From Thalassospira alkalitolerans (GTDB lineage Bacteria > Pseudomonadota > Alphaproteobacteria > Rhodospirillales > Thalassospiraceae): a DNA stretch of 64,000 nucleotides. Each line of letters begins with the position of its first letter. Positions within the stretch are counted from its first letter, which is position 1. Under the pieces are notes generated by a model. That model worked only from the letters and a program-made list of their open reading frames with translations, searched no databases and was not told where the DNA came from. Both the position numbers and the translations under genes were made by a program. The stretch lies in contig NZ_JFKB01000002.1 of NCBI RefSeq assembly GCF_002115745.1, positions 248,001 through 312,000 of the forward strand. Reading direction: 5' to 3'. Shown piece after piece: positions 54,311-61,888 of this stretch.

Positions 54311-56902
54311 ATGACCGACGATAAAAGCGCGATACAAGGTCCATCGGACCAGGATCTTCAGGATCTGATTGCGGAAAATGATACCGGAGCGCGCCAGCCG
54401 ACCGGCACGACAGCGCGTATTTTGCTGTATGTTGCTGTTGCCTGGTCGCTGTTCCAGCTTTGGCTGGCTTCACCGCTGCCTTATGTCGTTAATTTTGCTG
54501 TTTTCAATTCGACCGAAGCACGGTCTATCCACCTGGCGTTTGCCATATTCCTGGCGTTTATGGCCTATCCGGCCTTTAAGAGTTCGCCACGGAACTCTGT
54601 CCCGATTATTGATTGGGTCCTGGCGTCGATTGGTGCATTTTGTGCGCTTTATATTTATATCTTTTACCGTGATCTTGCATCGCGTCCTGGTCTGCCGATT
54701 ACGCAGGATCTGGCGGTTGCGGGTCTCGGTCTTGTCCTTTTGCTAGAAGCAACGCGCCGTGCGCTTGGCCCGCCTTTGATGGTGGTGGCGATGTTGTTTC
54801 TGGCCTATGTGTTCTTTGGCAATGCCCCCTGGGTACCCGAGGTTCTGCAATGGGCCGGGGCCAGTTTTTCCAAGGCAATGTCGCATCAGTGGATCACGAC
54901 CGAAGGCGTATTCGGGATCGCACTGGGCGTTTCGACAAGCTTTGTCTTCCTGTTTGTTCTGTTTGGCTCGTTGCTTGATAAAGCCGGGGCAGGCAATTAT
55001 TTCATCAAGGTGGCGTTTGCCGCCCTTGGTCACATGCGGGGCGGTCCGGCAAAGGCTGCTGTTTTGTCATCGGCGATGACCGGGCTTATTTCCGGTTCGT
55101 CGATTGCCAATGTGGTGACCACCGGGACTTTCACCATTCCGTTGATGAAGCGTGTCGGTTTCTCGGGCGAGAAGGCCGGGGCGGTGGAAGTTGCTTCCTC
55201 GGTCAATGGTCAGATCATGCCACCGGTCATGGGGGCTGCGGCCTTTTTGATGGTTGAATATGTCGGCATTCCATATCCGGAAGTCATCAAGCATGCCTTT
55301 TTGCCAGCGACTATTTCCTATATTGCGCTGATTTATATCGTCCATCTTGAGGCGCTGAAAGCCAATATGCAGGGGCTGCCAAAGCTTCATCAATCGACGC
55401 TTGGCCAGACCTTGATGCGGTCGTTGCTATTCGTTCTGTCGCTGGTGGTTTTGTCGGGTGTGATCTATTACGCCATCATCTTCCAGAAACAATTGTTTGG
55501 AAATGCGGTTGGCTGGATCGTCGCCATTGAATGTGCGCTGGTGTATATTGCCGGTCTTTATTATGGGGCGAAATTCCCCGATCTGGAATTGGACGACCCC
55601 AATCAGCCGGTGGTGAAACTGCCGGAATTGGGTGAAACGGCCAAGGCCGGTTTGCATTTCCTGTTGCCGGTTGTTGTGCTGGTCTGGTTCTTGATGATCG
55701 AGTTGAAATCACCGGGGCTTTCGGCCTTTTGGGCGACGGTTTTGATGATCTTTATCATGCTGACCCAGCGCCCGATCAAGGCGTTCTTCCGCAAGCAGCC
55801 CGATTATATGAGCGAGCTTCGCGGTGGTGTGGCCGATGTGATTGACGGTTTTGCGACCGGGGCACGCAACATGATCGGTATTGGTGTGGCAACGGCTGCG
55901 GCCGGGATCATTGTTGGTACTGTATCGCTGACCGGTATCGGTCAGGTGATGGTTGAATTCGTCGAACTGATTTCGGGCGGCAATCTTATGCTGATCCTGA
56001 TCTTTACCGCCGTAATCAGCCTGATCCTTGGTATGGGGCTTCCGACGACGGCGAACTATATCGTGGTGTCGAGCCTGATGGCGCCGGTGATTGTTGAACT
56101 TGGTGCCGAAAACGGCCTGATTGTACCGTTGATCGCGGTGCATCTGTTCGTGTTCTATTTCGGGATCATGGCCGATGTCACCCCGCCGGTGGGGCTTGCA
56201 TCCTTTGCCGCGGCAGCGATATCGGGGGCCGATCCGATGAAGACCGGTTTTGTCGCATTCTTCTATTCGATGCGGACCGCCGTTCTGCCGTTCCTGTTCC
56301 TGTTTAATACTCAGCTTCTGATGATTGGTCTGGATCATCCGATAGACGTGGTGGTGGTGATCACAATATCGATTATCGCCATGCTGATCTTTGCCGCAGC
56401 GACACAGGGCTATTTCTTTGCCCGGTCAAAGCTGTGGGAAAGTGCGGCACTTTTGTTGATCGCGTTTACGCTGTTCCGTCCGGGTTTCTGGCTCGACATG
56501 ATCGAGCCGCCTTATGAAAACCTGCCAGCGACCGCTATCGTTGAAAAAGCGGCAGCCATGCCAGCAGACACCAGCATTCTTTTGGATGTTGAAGGCATGA
56601 ACCTGGAGGGCGAGGATATTGCCAAATCGGTGATGTTGCCTTTGGGGCCGGCTGCATCGGGTGATGATCGTCTGTATAACGCGGGCATCGTCATTCGTAA
56701 TGAAGACGGCAAGGTCTTTATTGATGATCTGGTGTTTGGCGGCCCGGCCGAGAAAGCGGGGCTTGATTTTGATTTTGAAATCACCGCGATCAAAGTTGCC
56801 GCCGACCGTATGCCCAAAGAGGTGTTCTATATCCCGGCATTCATTTTGCTGGGGGCGATCATCGTGTTGCAACGCCGACGTCGCCGTGCTGAACCGGCTT
56901 AA
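54311..56902 (+). CDS. TRAP transporter fused permease (DctQM fusion) with C-terminal PDZ-like DUF3394 region
   Basis: 863 residues. The 4TM DctQ-like part runs from about 35 to 175 and the DctM-like part from about 180 to 680 (FGSLLDKAGAGNYFIKVAFAALGHMRGGPAKAAVLSSAMTG, GLISGSSIANVVTTGTFTIPLMKRVGF, VNGQIMPPVMGAAAFLMVEYVG, GMGLPTTANYIVVSSLMAPV and MADVTPPVGLASFAAAAISG). A C-terminal soluble region contains DLVFGGPAEKAGLDFDFEITAIKV, which looks like a PDZ ligand-binding turn, as in DUF3394. It is the sodium-coupled channel for the TAXI protein. ATG 54311 has GGGAG upstream; the longer reading to 54260 starts with TTG and lacks one. Confidence 0.9.
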   Translation: MTDDKSAIQGPSDQDLQDLIAENDTGARQPTGTTARILLYVAVAWSLFQLWLASPLPYVVNFAVFNSTEARSIHLAFAIFLAFMAYPAFKSSPRNSVPIIDWVLASIGAFCALYIYIFYRDLASRPGLPITQDLAVAGLGLVLLLEATRRALGPPLMVVAMLFLAYVFFGNAPWVPEVLQWAGASFSKAMSHQWITTEGVFGIALGVSTSFVFLFVLFGSLLDKAGAGNYFIKVAFAALGHMRGGPAKAAVLSSAMTGLISGSSIANVVTTGTFTIPLMKRVGFSGEKAGAVEVASSVNGQIMPPVMGAAAFLMVEYVGIPYPEVIKHAFLPATISYIALIYIVHLEALKANMQGLPKLHQSTLGQTLMRSLLFVLSLVVLSGVIYYAIIFQKQLFGNAVGWIVAIECALVYIAGLYYGAKFPDLELDDPNQPVVKLPELGETAKAGLHFLLPVVVLVWFLMIELKSPGLSAFWATVLMIFIMLTQRPIKAFFRKQPDYMSELRGGVADVIDGFATGARNMIGIGVATAAAGIIVGTVSLTGIGQVMVEFVELISGGNLMLILIFTAVISLILGMGLPTTANYIVVSSLMAPVIVELGAENGLIVPLIAVHLFVFYFGIMADVTPPVGLASFAAAAISGADPMKTGFVAFFYSMRTAVLPFLFLFNTQLLMIGLDHPIDVVVVITISIIAMLIFAAATQGYFFARSKLWESAALLLIAFTLFRPGFWLDMIEPPYENLPATAIVEKAAAMPADTSILLDVEGMNLEGEDIAKSVMLPLGPAASGDDRLYNAGIVIRNEDGKVFIDDLVFGGPAEKAGLDFDFEITAIKVAADRMPKEVFYIPAFILLGAIIVLQRRRRRAEPA

Positions 56903-56916
56903 GGAGGGCCAAGTCC

Positions 56917-57345
56917 ATGTTTAAGGATATTCTGGTTACAGTGGATCTTGATCATGAATCGTCTTGGAAAAAGGCGATTCCGGTTGCGGTCAAGGAAGCC
57001 CAGACATTTGGCGCGCGTCTTCATGTTTTAACCGTGGTTCCTACGGTTGGGATGTCGATGGTCGGGCAGTTTTTTCCCAAAGGTTACGAGAAAAAGATTC
57101 TTGAGGCCTATAATGAAAAACTGCACGCCTTCGTGACCGAACATATTCCGTCTGACATTAAGGTTCAGCATATCATCGGCCAGGGAACGGTTTATGAAGT
57201 GATCCTGAAAATGGCAAAAAAGACTGGATGCGATCTGATCGTTATCGGGGCACATCGCCCGGAATTGAAGGATTACCTTTTGGGGCCGAATGCGGCACGT
57301 GTTGTCCGGCATGCCGATTGTTCGGTGATGGTGGTGCGCGACTGA
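56917..57345 (+). CDS. Universal stress protein (UspA domain) of the TRAP operon
   Basis: 142 residues. UspA fold: FKDILVTVDLDHESSWKKAIPVAVKEAQTFGARLHVLTVVP, then DLIVIGAHRPELKDYLLGPNAARVVRHADCSVMVV. The ATP-loop G-2x-G is not intact (GAHR), so nucleotide binding is uncertain. TeaD in Halomonas, a UspA protein in a TRAP locus, inhibits transport in an ATP-dependent way. This gene follows the permease by 14 bases with GGAGGGCC upstream and may play the same role. Confidence 0.88.
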   Translation: MFKDILVTVDLDHESSWKKAIPVAVKEAQTFGARLHVLTVVPTVGMSMVGQFFPKGYEKKILEAYNEKLHAFVTEHIPSDIKVQHIIGQGTVYEVILKMAKKTGCDLIVIGAHRPELKDYLLGPNAARVVRHADCSVMVVRD

Positions 57346-57395
57346 TCCCGGTTAAGGCCAACTGATAAATTCAGACGGACCAAGACAGACAAATG

Positions 57396-57432
57396 AAAAT
57401 GGGCAGTGCCGAATGGCACTGCCCATTTTGTT
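57396..57432. terminator. Bidirectional terminator between convergent genes
   Basis: AAAATGGGCAGTGCC and GGCACTGCCCATTTT form a perfect 15-pair stem around GAAT, followed by TTTTGTTT. It serves the UspA operon and the Cys-repeat gene on the other strand. Confidence 0.93.
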
Positions 57433-57457
57433 TGACGCAATAATTTGATGTGACGGG

Positions 57458-57763
57458 TTATTTGGCCGCACATGGGTTTGCAGCACATGGGTTTGCCGCG
57501 CAAGGATTGGCCGCAGCACAAGGATTTGCGGCGCATGGGCTGCATGGATTGACGATTTTTTTCGCCGCACAAGGATTTGCAGCACATGGGTTTGCAGCGC
57601 ACGGGTTTGCCGCACAGGGATTTGCCGTACAGGTGGCGACTTCGGCAGTTGGCGATGGCAGCGGTGCGGCCATTGCCATCGGGGCAGCCATGGCAAGCCC
57701 TGCGCCAATGGCAATCGCGGGGATCAGGGATTTATGCATGAAGGTAGCTGATTTTTTAGACAT
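57458..57763 (-). CDS. Secreted Asn-Pro-Cys-Ala-Ala repeat protein
   Basis: 101 residues. A signal peptide (MSKKSATFMHKSLIPAIAIGAG, cleavage after AMA near residue 33) is followed by a mature part almost wholly made of NPC units: ten NPC plus one SPC and one more Cys, 12 Cys in total, spaced mostly five residues apart as NPCAA. I know similar low-complexity Cys-repeat proteins in alphaproteobacteria only as hypothetical. The regular cysteine spacing suits metal binding, cross-linking or modification of each Cys. GAGG is upstream of the ATG at 57763; the GTG at 57775 is rejected. The gene is divergent from a secreted FGE-fold protein 338 bases away. Confidence 0.8.
   Translation of the reverse strand: MSKKSATFMHKSLIPAIAIGAGLAMAAPMAMAAPLPSPTAEVATCTANPCAANPCAANPCAANPCAAKKIVNPCSPCAANPCAAANPCAANPCAANPCAAK
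57478..57635 (-). repeat. 15-base coding tandem repeats of the NPCAA protein
   Basis: The DNA repeats a 15-base unit encoding Asn-Pro-Cys-Ala-Ala, with variation (for example GCATGGGCTG against CACATGGGTTT on the plus strand). Two blocks are split by KKIV-NPC-SPC. Slippage at such repeats would change copy number between strains. Confidence 0.75.
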
Positions 57764-58101
57764 TGGTTGCCTCACTGAAAAACTGTTTATGTCGATCCGA
57801 TTGCCCGGACGTTTGTTAATTTGTCGTCCGACCGGAGGCCAATATGCGCCAAATCAATTGCCCTGGTACGTCACATGGTTTCACTGTTGTGTGAGACCGC
57901 CGTGTGAAGCGGTTGATGAAAAGATTGTGACGGCAAACGATATTTGAATTTGGTTGTTCGTGAATTTTTGTGCTTTGTTAGCAAAGCAATTGAAAAACCG
58001 TTCAAATTTGCACATTTAAAAAATCAGGGACAAAGGTATCGGGGCAAGGCGCGGGGTTGAATAAACCGTGAGAACCGCCACCACAGAGACCAGGGAAGGC
58101 A
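57764..58101. other. 338-base divergent promoter region of the Cys-repeat/FGE-like pair
   Basis: AT-rich, with no coding sequence. A perfect inverted repeat TGCTTTG-TTAG-CAAAGCA at 57971-57988 is a candidate operator or short hairpin about 114 bases before the FGE-like gene. No clear sigma-70 hexamers were assigned. Confidence 0.45.
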
Positions 58102-58983
58102 ATGATAAAACAGCACTGGCAAATGATGGAAAGAGGCGTTGCGGGCGTTCTTATTGCAATGTCGTTGCAATATTCCGCGATGGCCCAAACAGAAAATGTG
58201 CCGATCCCCGATGTGGCAGAGGTTCCAGGGGGCTGGTTTTTCCAAGGATCGGACAGTGTCGAGCGGCAATATGCCTATCAGATCGACGAACATGTCTATG
58301 GTCATGATATCAGTCGTCGCAATCGTTGGTACGATGTTGAAATTGATAAATGGCATATCTATTTGCCGACCTATTTTATAATGACCACCCCGGTTACCAA
58401 TGACCAATACGCAGCATTTATCCGCGATACCGGGTATGCATCGCCTGATATCACCTCGGAAGATTGGGAAAGCCTTGGTCTGATATACGGATATGACGCA
58501 ACGCGCCCGTTTGCGTGGAAAGGCGATACGCCGCCGCGCGGCAAGGGAAACCATCCTGTGGTGCTGGTGTCCTGGCGTGATGCACAGGCATATGCCCGAT
58601 GGCTTCGCGAGAAAACCGGTATGAGGTGGCGCCTGCCGCCGGAACATTATTGGGAAAAGGCCGTGCGGGGTCCGGATGGGACATTTTACCCGTGGGGCAA
58701 TATCTATGATCCCAATCAGCTTAACAGTGCAGATCGCGGACCGTTTGAAACCATGCCGGTTGGCCAGTTCAAGGCGGGCCCCTATGGGCTTTATGACGGT
58801 GCGGGTCAGGTGTTTGAATGGACATCAAGCAGTTCGCAACCGGGATACCGGATTGTAAAGGGTGGATCGTGGGATGATCGGGGATGCGGTGTTTGTCGCC
58901 CGGCGGCGCGTCATGGACGTGCTGAGCACACACAGCATATCCTGATCGGTTTCAGGTTGATGTACGAAGCTCCTTTCCATTGA
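58102..58983 (+). CDS. Secreted SUMF1/FGE-fold protein with a CGVC motif
   Basis: 293 residues. A signal peptide is cleaved near residue 28 (AMA), so it is periplasmic. The FGE-sulfatase fold spans about 40-290: FIMTTPVTNDQYAAFIRDTGY, NHPVVLVSWRDAQAYARWLREKTGMRWRLPPEHYWEKAVRG, FYPWGNIYD and the core GGSWDDRGCGVCRPAARHGR, ILIGFRLM. Its only two cysteines are C262 and C265. Catalytic FGE has two Cu-binding cysteines five residues apart in this region; here they are three apart, so canonical formylglycine activity cannot be assumed. It is divergent from the NPCAA protein and is followed by a His-rich protein. GGGAAGG precedes the ATG. Confidence 0.85.
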   Translation: MIKQHWQMMERGVAGVLIAMSLQYSAMAQTENVPIPDVAEVPGGWFFQGSDSVERQYAYQIDEHVYGHDISRRNRWYDVEIDKWHIYLPTYFIMTTPVTNDQYAAFIRDTGYASPDITSEDWESLGLIYGYDATRPFAWKGDTPPRGKGNHPVVLVSWRDAQAYARWLREKTGMRWRLPPEHYWEKAVRGPDGTFYPWGNIYDPNQLNSADRGPFETMPVGQFKAGPYGLYDGAGQVFEWTSSSSQPGYRIVKGGSWDDRGCGVCRPAARHGRAEHTQHILIGFRLMYEAPFH

Positions 58984-59108
58984 TGGGCGATGCTTGCACA
59001 TTTTGACTAAATCACTAATTCTTGATCGGGCCTGATTGGCTGGACTCTGAGGATGGGGTATTTTGCCTTTGTGGGAAGGTTCTGAATCGCACGATAACTG
59101 GTATTGGA

Positions 59109-59849
59109 ATGACCGAATTTACAATTGACTGGACATCGTATCCGACAGGACGGCTTGAACGCATGCTTGCCGCAGGGCGCGATGTTATGGAATGCCACCG
59201 GGTACTGACGCTTACCGGCGACAATATTGTCGGTGAACTGATCAAGACGGGCGGTTCCTTTTTCGAATGGTCTCATTATCCCGAAGGGGATGTGTATGAC
59301 CGTAATTCGCATGCCCAGTTTTATTATCACGCCCACCCCAAGGACGAGCAGCGAGACTGGAAAGAGCATGGTCATTTCCATACTTTTCTGCGTCCGCGTG
59401 GCATGCCCGAAGGTTCCAAGCCCCTGCCCATAGATGGGTTTGAATTCCCCGAGGGCCCCAATGATGCGCTGTCGCATTTGATTGCGGTTTCCATGGATGA
59501 ATTTGGTTTTGCCCAGCGTTTGTTTACGACAAATCGCTGGGTCACAGGCGAGGTCTGGTATGACGGCGATACCGTGATCCGGATGCTGGAAAACTTCATC
59601 ATTGATCACGCACAGCCTTCCTGGCCGGTTAATCGGTGGATTTCCGGAATAATCATGTTGTATCGCCCGATGATCGAATTTCTGGTGCGCGAACGCGACG
59701 TGGCGATTACGGCCTGGCAGGAAAAATATCCTGATCGTGATGTTTATGAAGACCGGGAACTGGAAGTGACATCGACCATCGATATCCGGGTCGAAGATCA
59801 GATACGCGCCTTGACCGAGGAACTCGGACGGCGGCGTGTGCGCGCCTGA
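59109..59849 (+). CDS. Uncharacterised His-rich conserved protein (DUF6969-like)
   Basis: 246 residues with no signal peptide. The central part contains RNSHAQFYYHAHP (residues 65-77) and EHGHFHTFLRPRGMP (86-100), a dense cluster of histidines suggesting a metal site, followed by LSHLIAVSMDEFGFAQRLFTTNRWVTGEVWYDG and a C-terminal helix region with RVEDQIRALTEELGRRR. I believe this is a Pfam DUF family (DUF6969), but this needs checking. The ATG at 59109 is used; the longer reading from 59022 starts at TTG. It follows the FGE-like gene by 125 bases on the same strand. Confidence 0.7.
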   Translation: MTEFTIDWTSYPTGRLERMLAAGRDVMECHRVLTLTGDNIVGELIKTGGSFFEWSHYPEGDVYDRNSHAQFYYHAHPKDEQRDWKEHGHFHTFLRPRGMPEGSKPLPIDGFEFPEGPNDALSHLIAVSMDEFGFAQRLFTTNRWVTGEVWYDGDTVIRMLENFIIDHAQPSWPVNRWISGIIMLYRPMIEFLVRERDVAITAWQEKYPDRDVYEDRELEVTSTIDIRVEDQIRALTEELGRRRVRA

Positions 59850-59875
59850 GGTCTCATTTGTAATTGCGTAAAATG

Positions 59876-59906
59876 AAACGGCCGATGCATTCGCACCGGC
59901 CGTTTT
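59876..59906. terminator. Bidirectional terminator between the His-rich and cytochrome genes
   Basis: AAACGGCCG and CGGCCGTTT pair over nine bases around a 12-base loop, with T runs on both sides (TTTT on plus; TTTCATTTT on minus). Confidence 0.8.
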
Positions 59907-59933
59907 GATATGATATCGCGCCTGAAAGGGGGA

Positions 59934-60329
59934 TTAGTTTGCTTTCAGGTATTCGATAACATCAGCAATTTGGTCGTCCTTTTTCAGCTTGAAGGACATC
60001 TTCGAGCGTTCTTTGGAGCCTGCGATTTCGCTGAGTTTAGCTGATGGATCCTGAAGATATTCGGTCAGGAAAGCTTCATCAATTGTGAAGCCTTTTTCGC
60101 AAGCAGCCTGATAGCCTTTGCCGTATTTGAAGTCTTCGACATGGCCACAGTTTTTGCCGATGACACCGGCAAGCGATGGGCCAACTTTGTTTTTGCCAGC
60201 CTCGATGCTGTGGCAGGCAGCGCATTTTTTGAAGACTTTTTCGCCTTTTTCAGCATCACCAGCCATTGCGGGAGCAATAGCGATCATGGCAATGGTTGCG
60301 GCGAGGGTAAGCGTTTTGGTTAAATTCAT
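59934..60329 (-). CDS. Periplasmic class I cytochrome c (c2-like)
   Basis: 131 residues. A signal peptide is cleaved after AMA at residue 23. The haem-binding CAACH is at 36-40 and the axial Met is probably M111 (RSKMSF). Two more cysteines, C61 and C77, outside the haem motif, could form a disulfide. It is a soluble electron carrier between respiratory complexes. GAGAGG precedes the ATG at 60329; the long N-terminal extension to 60491 lacks a signal peptide and is rejected. Confidence 0.93.
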   Translation of the reverse strand: MNLTKTLTLAATIAMIAIAPAMAGDAEKGEKVFKKCAACHSIEAGKNKVGPSLAGVIGKNCGHVEDFKYGKGYQAACEKGFTIDEAFLTEYLQDPSAKLSEIAGSKERSKMSFKLKKDDQIADVIEYLKAN

Positions 60330-60593
60330 ATCGCGGGCCTCTCTTGGTCTGTCGTGGTGGTCCCCACTGCATTGTGTCGTTGGTTGCTCATCAAGTGAAC
60401 TGAAAAACACAAACAGGACCGAAAATTCGCTTTTCGTTAAAAAATATGGGCTTACTGTTGAGTTTCCCGAATTCGACACGACATCTAGCACATGCAGGCT
60501 TATAATAATTTGCGTTTAGTCAATCGGGTCTACAGTGTATAAAGATATACGAATGGTTGGCAGCCGATTGCTTAGCGTGCCGGGAGAGCTCCA

Positions 60594-61730
60594 TTGCCGC
60601 GTATAACCAAAGAAGATCTTAGCAATCTGATTCAGGATCCGTCCGGGAAGAATCGTGCTGAAACGGCTGATAAAATCAGTCGTGAATTTACCGCTGATAC
60701 TCTCAGCGACAGTGAGCGTATTCTTGCGGAGGATATCTTTCGCTTGATGGTGCGTGACGCCGAAGTGCGTGTGCGCAAGGCGTTGGCCAAGAACTTGAAA
60801 CAAACACCTTTGGTGCCACATGACGTTGCCGCCACTTTGGCGCGCGATGTTGATGATGTGGCCCTGCCGGTCCTGAAGTTTTCAGAAGTTCTGAATGACG
60901 AGGATCTGGTTGATATCATCGGCGACAATGCCGACAGTGTTGAGAAACAGCGTGCAATTGCATCACGCCCGCATGTGTCGGAAATTGTTTCTGCGACCCT
61001 GGTGGATATCGGTCATGAAGATGTCATGGTCGATTTGATATCAAATGACGGTGCCGAACTCAGCGAACATTTGTTGCAAAAAGTCGTCGATGATTTCGGC
61101 GAGAACGAACGCATTCAAAAACCGATGATTGAACGCAATCATCTGCCAATCACGATTGCCGAACGGCTGGTGACCCTGGTATCGGATCGCATGCGGTCCG
61201 AACTGATTTCGCGCGGTCATATCCCCGAAGGGATCGTCAATGCGGTGATGACCCAGTCACAGGAAAGTGCCACGATCGGCCTTTTGGGCGAGGGGGCGGA
61301 AGAACGCGACGTTGAAGTGCTGGTCGAGCATCTTCATACCAATAATCGTTTGACCAGTGGCTTGATCTTGCGCGCGCTTTGCATGGGTGATGTTGCGTTC
61401 TTTGAAGCGGCATTGGCGCGACGTGCGGGGGTGTCGCTGATCAATACCCGCATTCTGATCCATGACAGTGGTCCGTTCGGGTTTGAGGCGATTTACAACA
61501 AAGCTGAAATGCCTGCCCATTTCTTCCCGGGGGTCCGGGCGGCAGTGGAAGTTGCGCATGAAACCGATTTGGATGGCGGCGAACGTGATCGTGAACGTTA
61601 TTCGCGCCGGATGATTGAGCGGGTCTTGACGCAGTATGGTGATCTTGGAGTTGAATTTGATTCCGATGATGTCGATTACCTGATGGGCCGCATGTTGCAA
61701 TTACCCAGCGAGCGGAATTTGCCGCACTAA
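60594..61730 (+). CDS. DUF2336 domain protein
   Basis: 378 residues, mostly alpha-helical and HEAT-like: RLMVRDAEVRVRKALAKNLKQTPLVPHDVAATLARDVDDVALPVLKFSEVLNDEDLVDII opens the domain, with the typical C-terminal part HTNNRLTSGLILRALCMGDVAFFEAALARRAGV. The family is common in Rhodospirillales and is uncharacterised; polar-localised or signalling roles have been suggested, which I cannot confirm. TTG 60594 follows GGGAGAG by six bases and begins the conserved sequence, so it is used as start. Confidence 0.85.
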   Translation: MPRITKEDLSNLIQDPSGKNRAETADKISREFTADTLSDSERILAEDIFRLMVRDAEVRVRKALAKNLKQTPLVPHDVAATLARDVDDVALPVLKFSEVLNDEDLVDIIGDNADSVEKQRAIASRPHVSEIVSATLVDIGHEDVMVDLISNDGAELSEHLLQKVVDDFGENERIQKPMIERNHLPITIAERLVTLVSDRMRSELISRGHIPEGIVNAVMTQSQESATIGLLGEGAEERDVEVLVEHLHTNNRLTSGLILRALCMGDVAFFEAALARRAGVSLINTRILIHDSGPFGFEAIYNKAEMPAHFFPGVRAAVEVAHETDLDGGERDRERYSRRMIERVLTQYGDLGVEFDSDDVDYLMGRMLQLPSERNLPH

Positions 61731-61759
61731 TTACCGCGCATGATCGTTTGGATATTTTA

Positions 61760-61790
61760 AAAACCGCCCGTTTTTCGGGCGGTTTTGTTT
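61760..61790 (+). terminator. Rho-independent terminator after the DUF2336 gene
   Basis: AAAACCGCCCG and CGGGCGGTTTT form an 11-pair stem around five T residues, followed by TTTTGTTTT. Confidence 0.9.
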
Positions 61791-61839
61791 TGTGGCATCA
61801 TCGGGATCAGCCCGCGGGCGCGGGGCGAGGATGGCCATC

Positions 61840-61868
61840 AAAAAAGGCGCCGTTTGCACGGCGCCTTT
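61840..61868 (-). terminator. Rho-independent terminator of the minus-strand TRAP operon
   Basis: On the minus strand AAAGGCGCCG and CGGCGCCTTT pair over ten bases, and the following T run reaches six. It sits 20 bases downstream of the large permease stop. Confidence 0.88.
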
Positions 61869-61888
61869 GATATGGGGATCAGGTGATC

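Noticed and set aside
57478-57635. CRISPR-like array
   Set aside because: The 15-base repeats are in-frame coding repeats of NPCAA with no unique spacers.
58102-58983. The FGE-fold protein as activator of choline-sulfatase BetC
   Set aside because: It has a signal peptide and is periplasmic, while BetC has none and is cytoplasmic; its Cys pair also differs from catalytic FGE.
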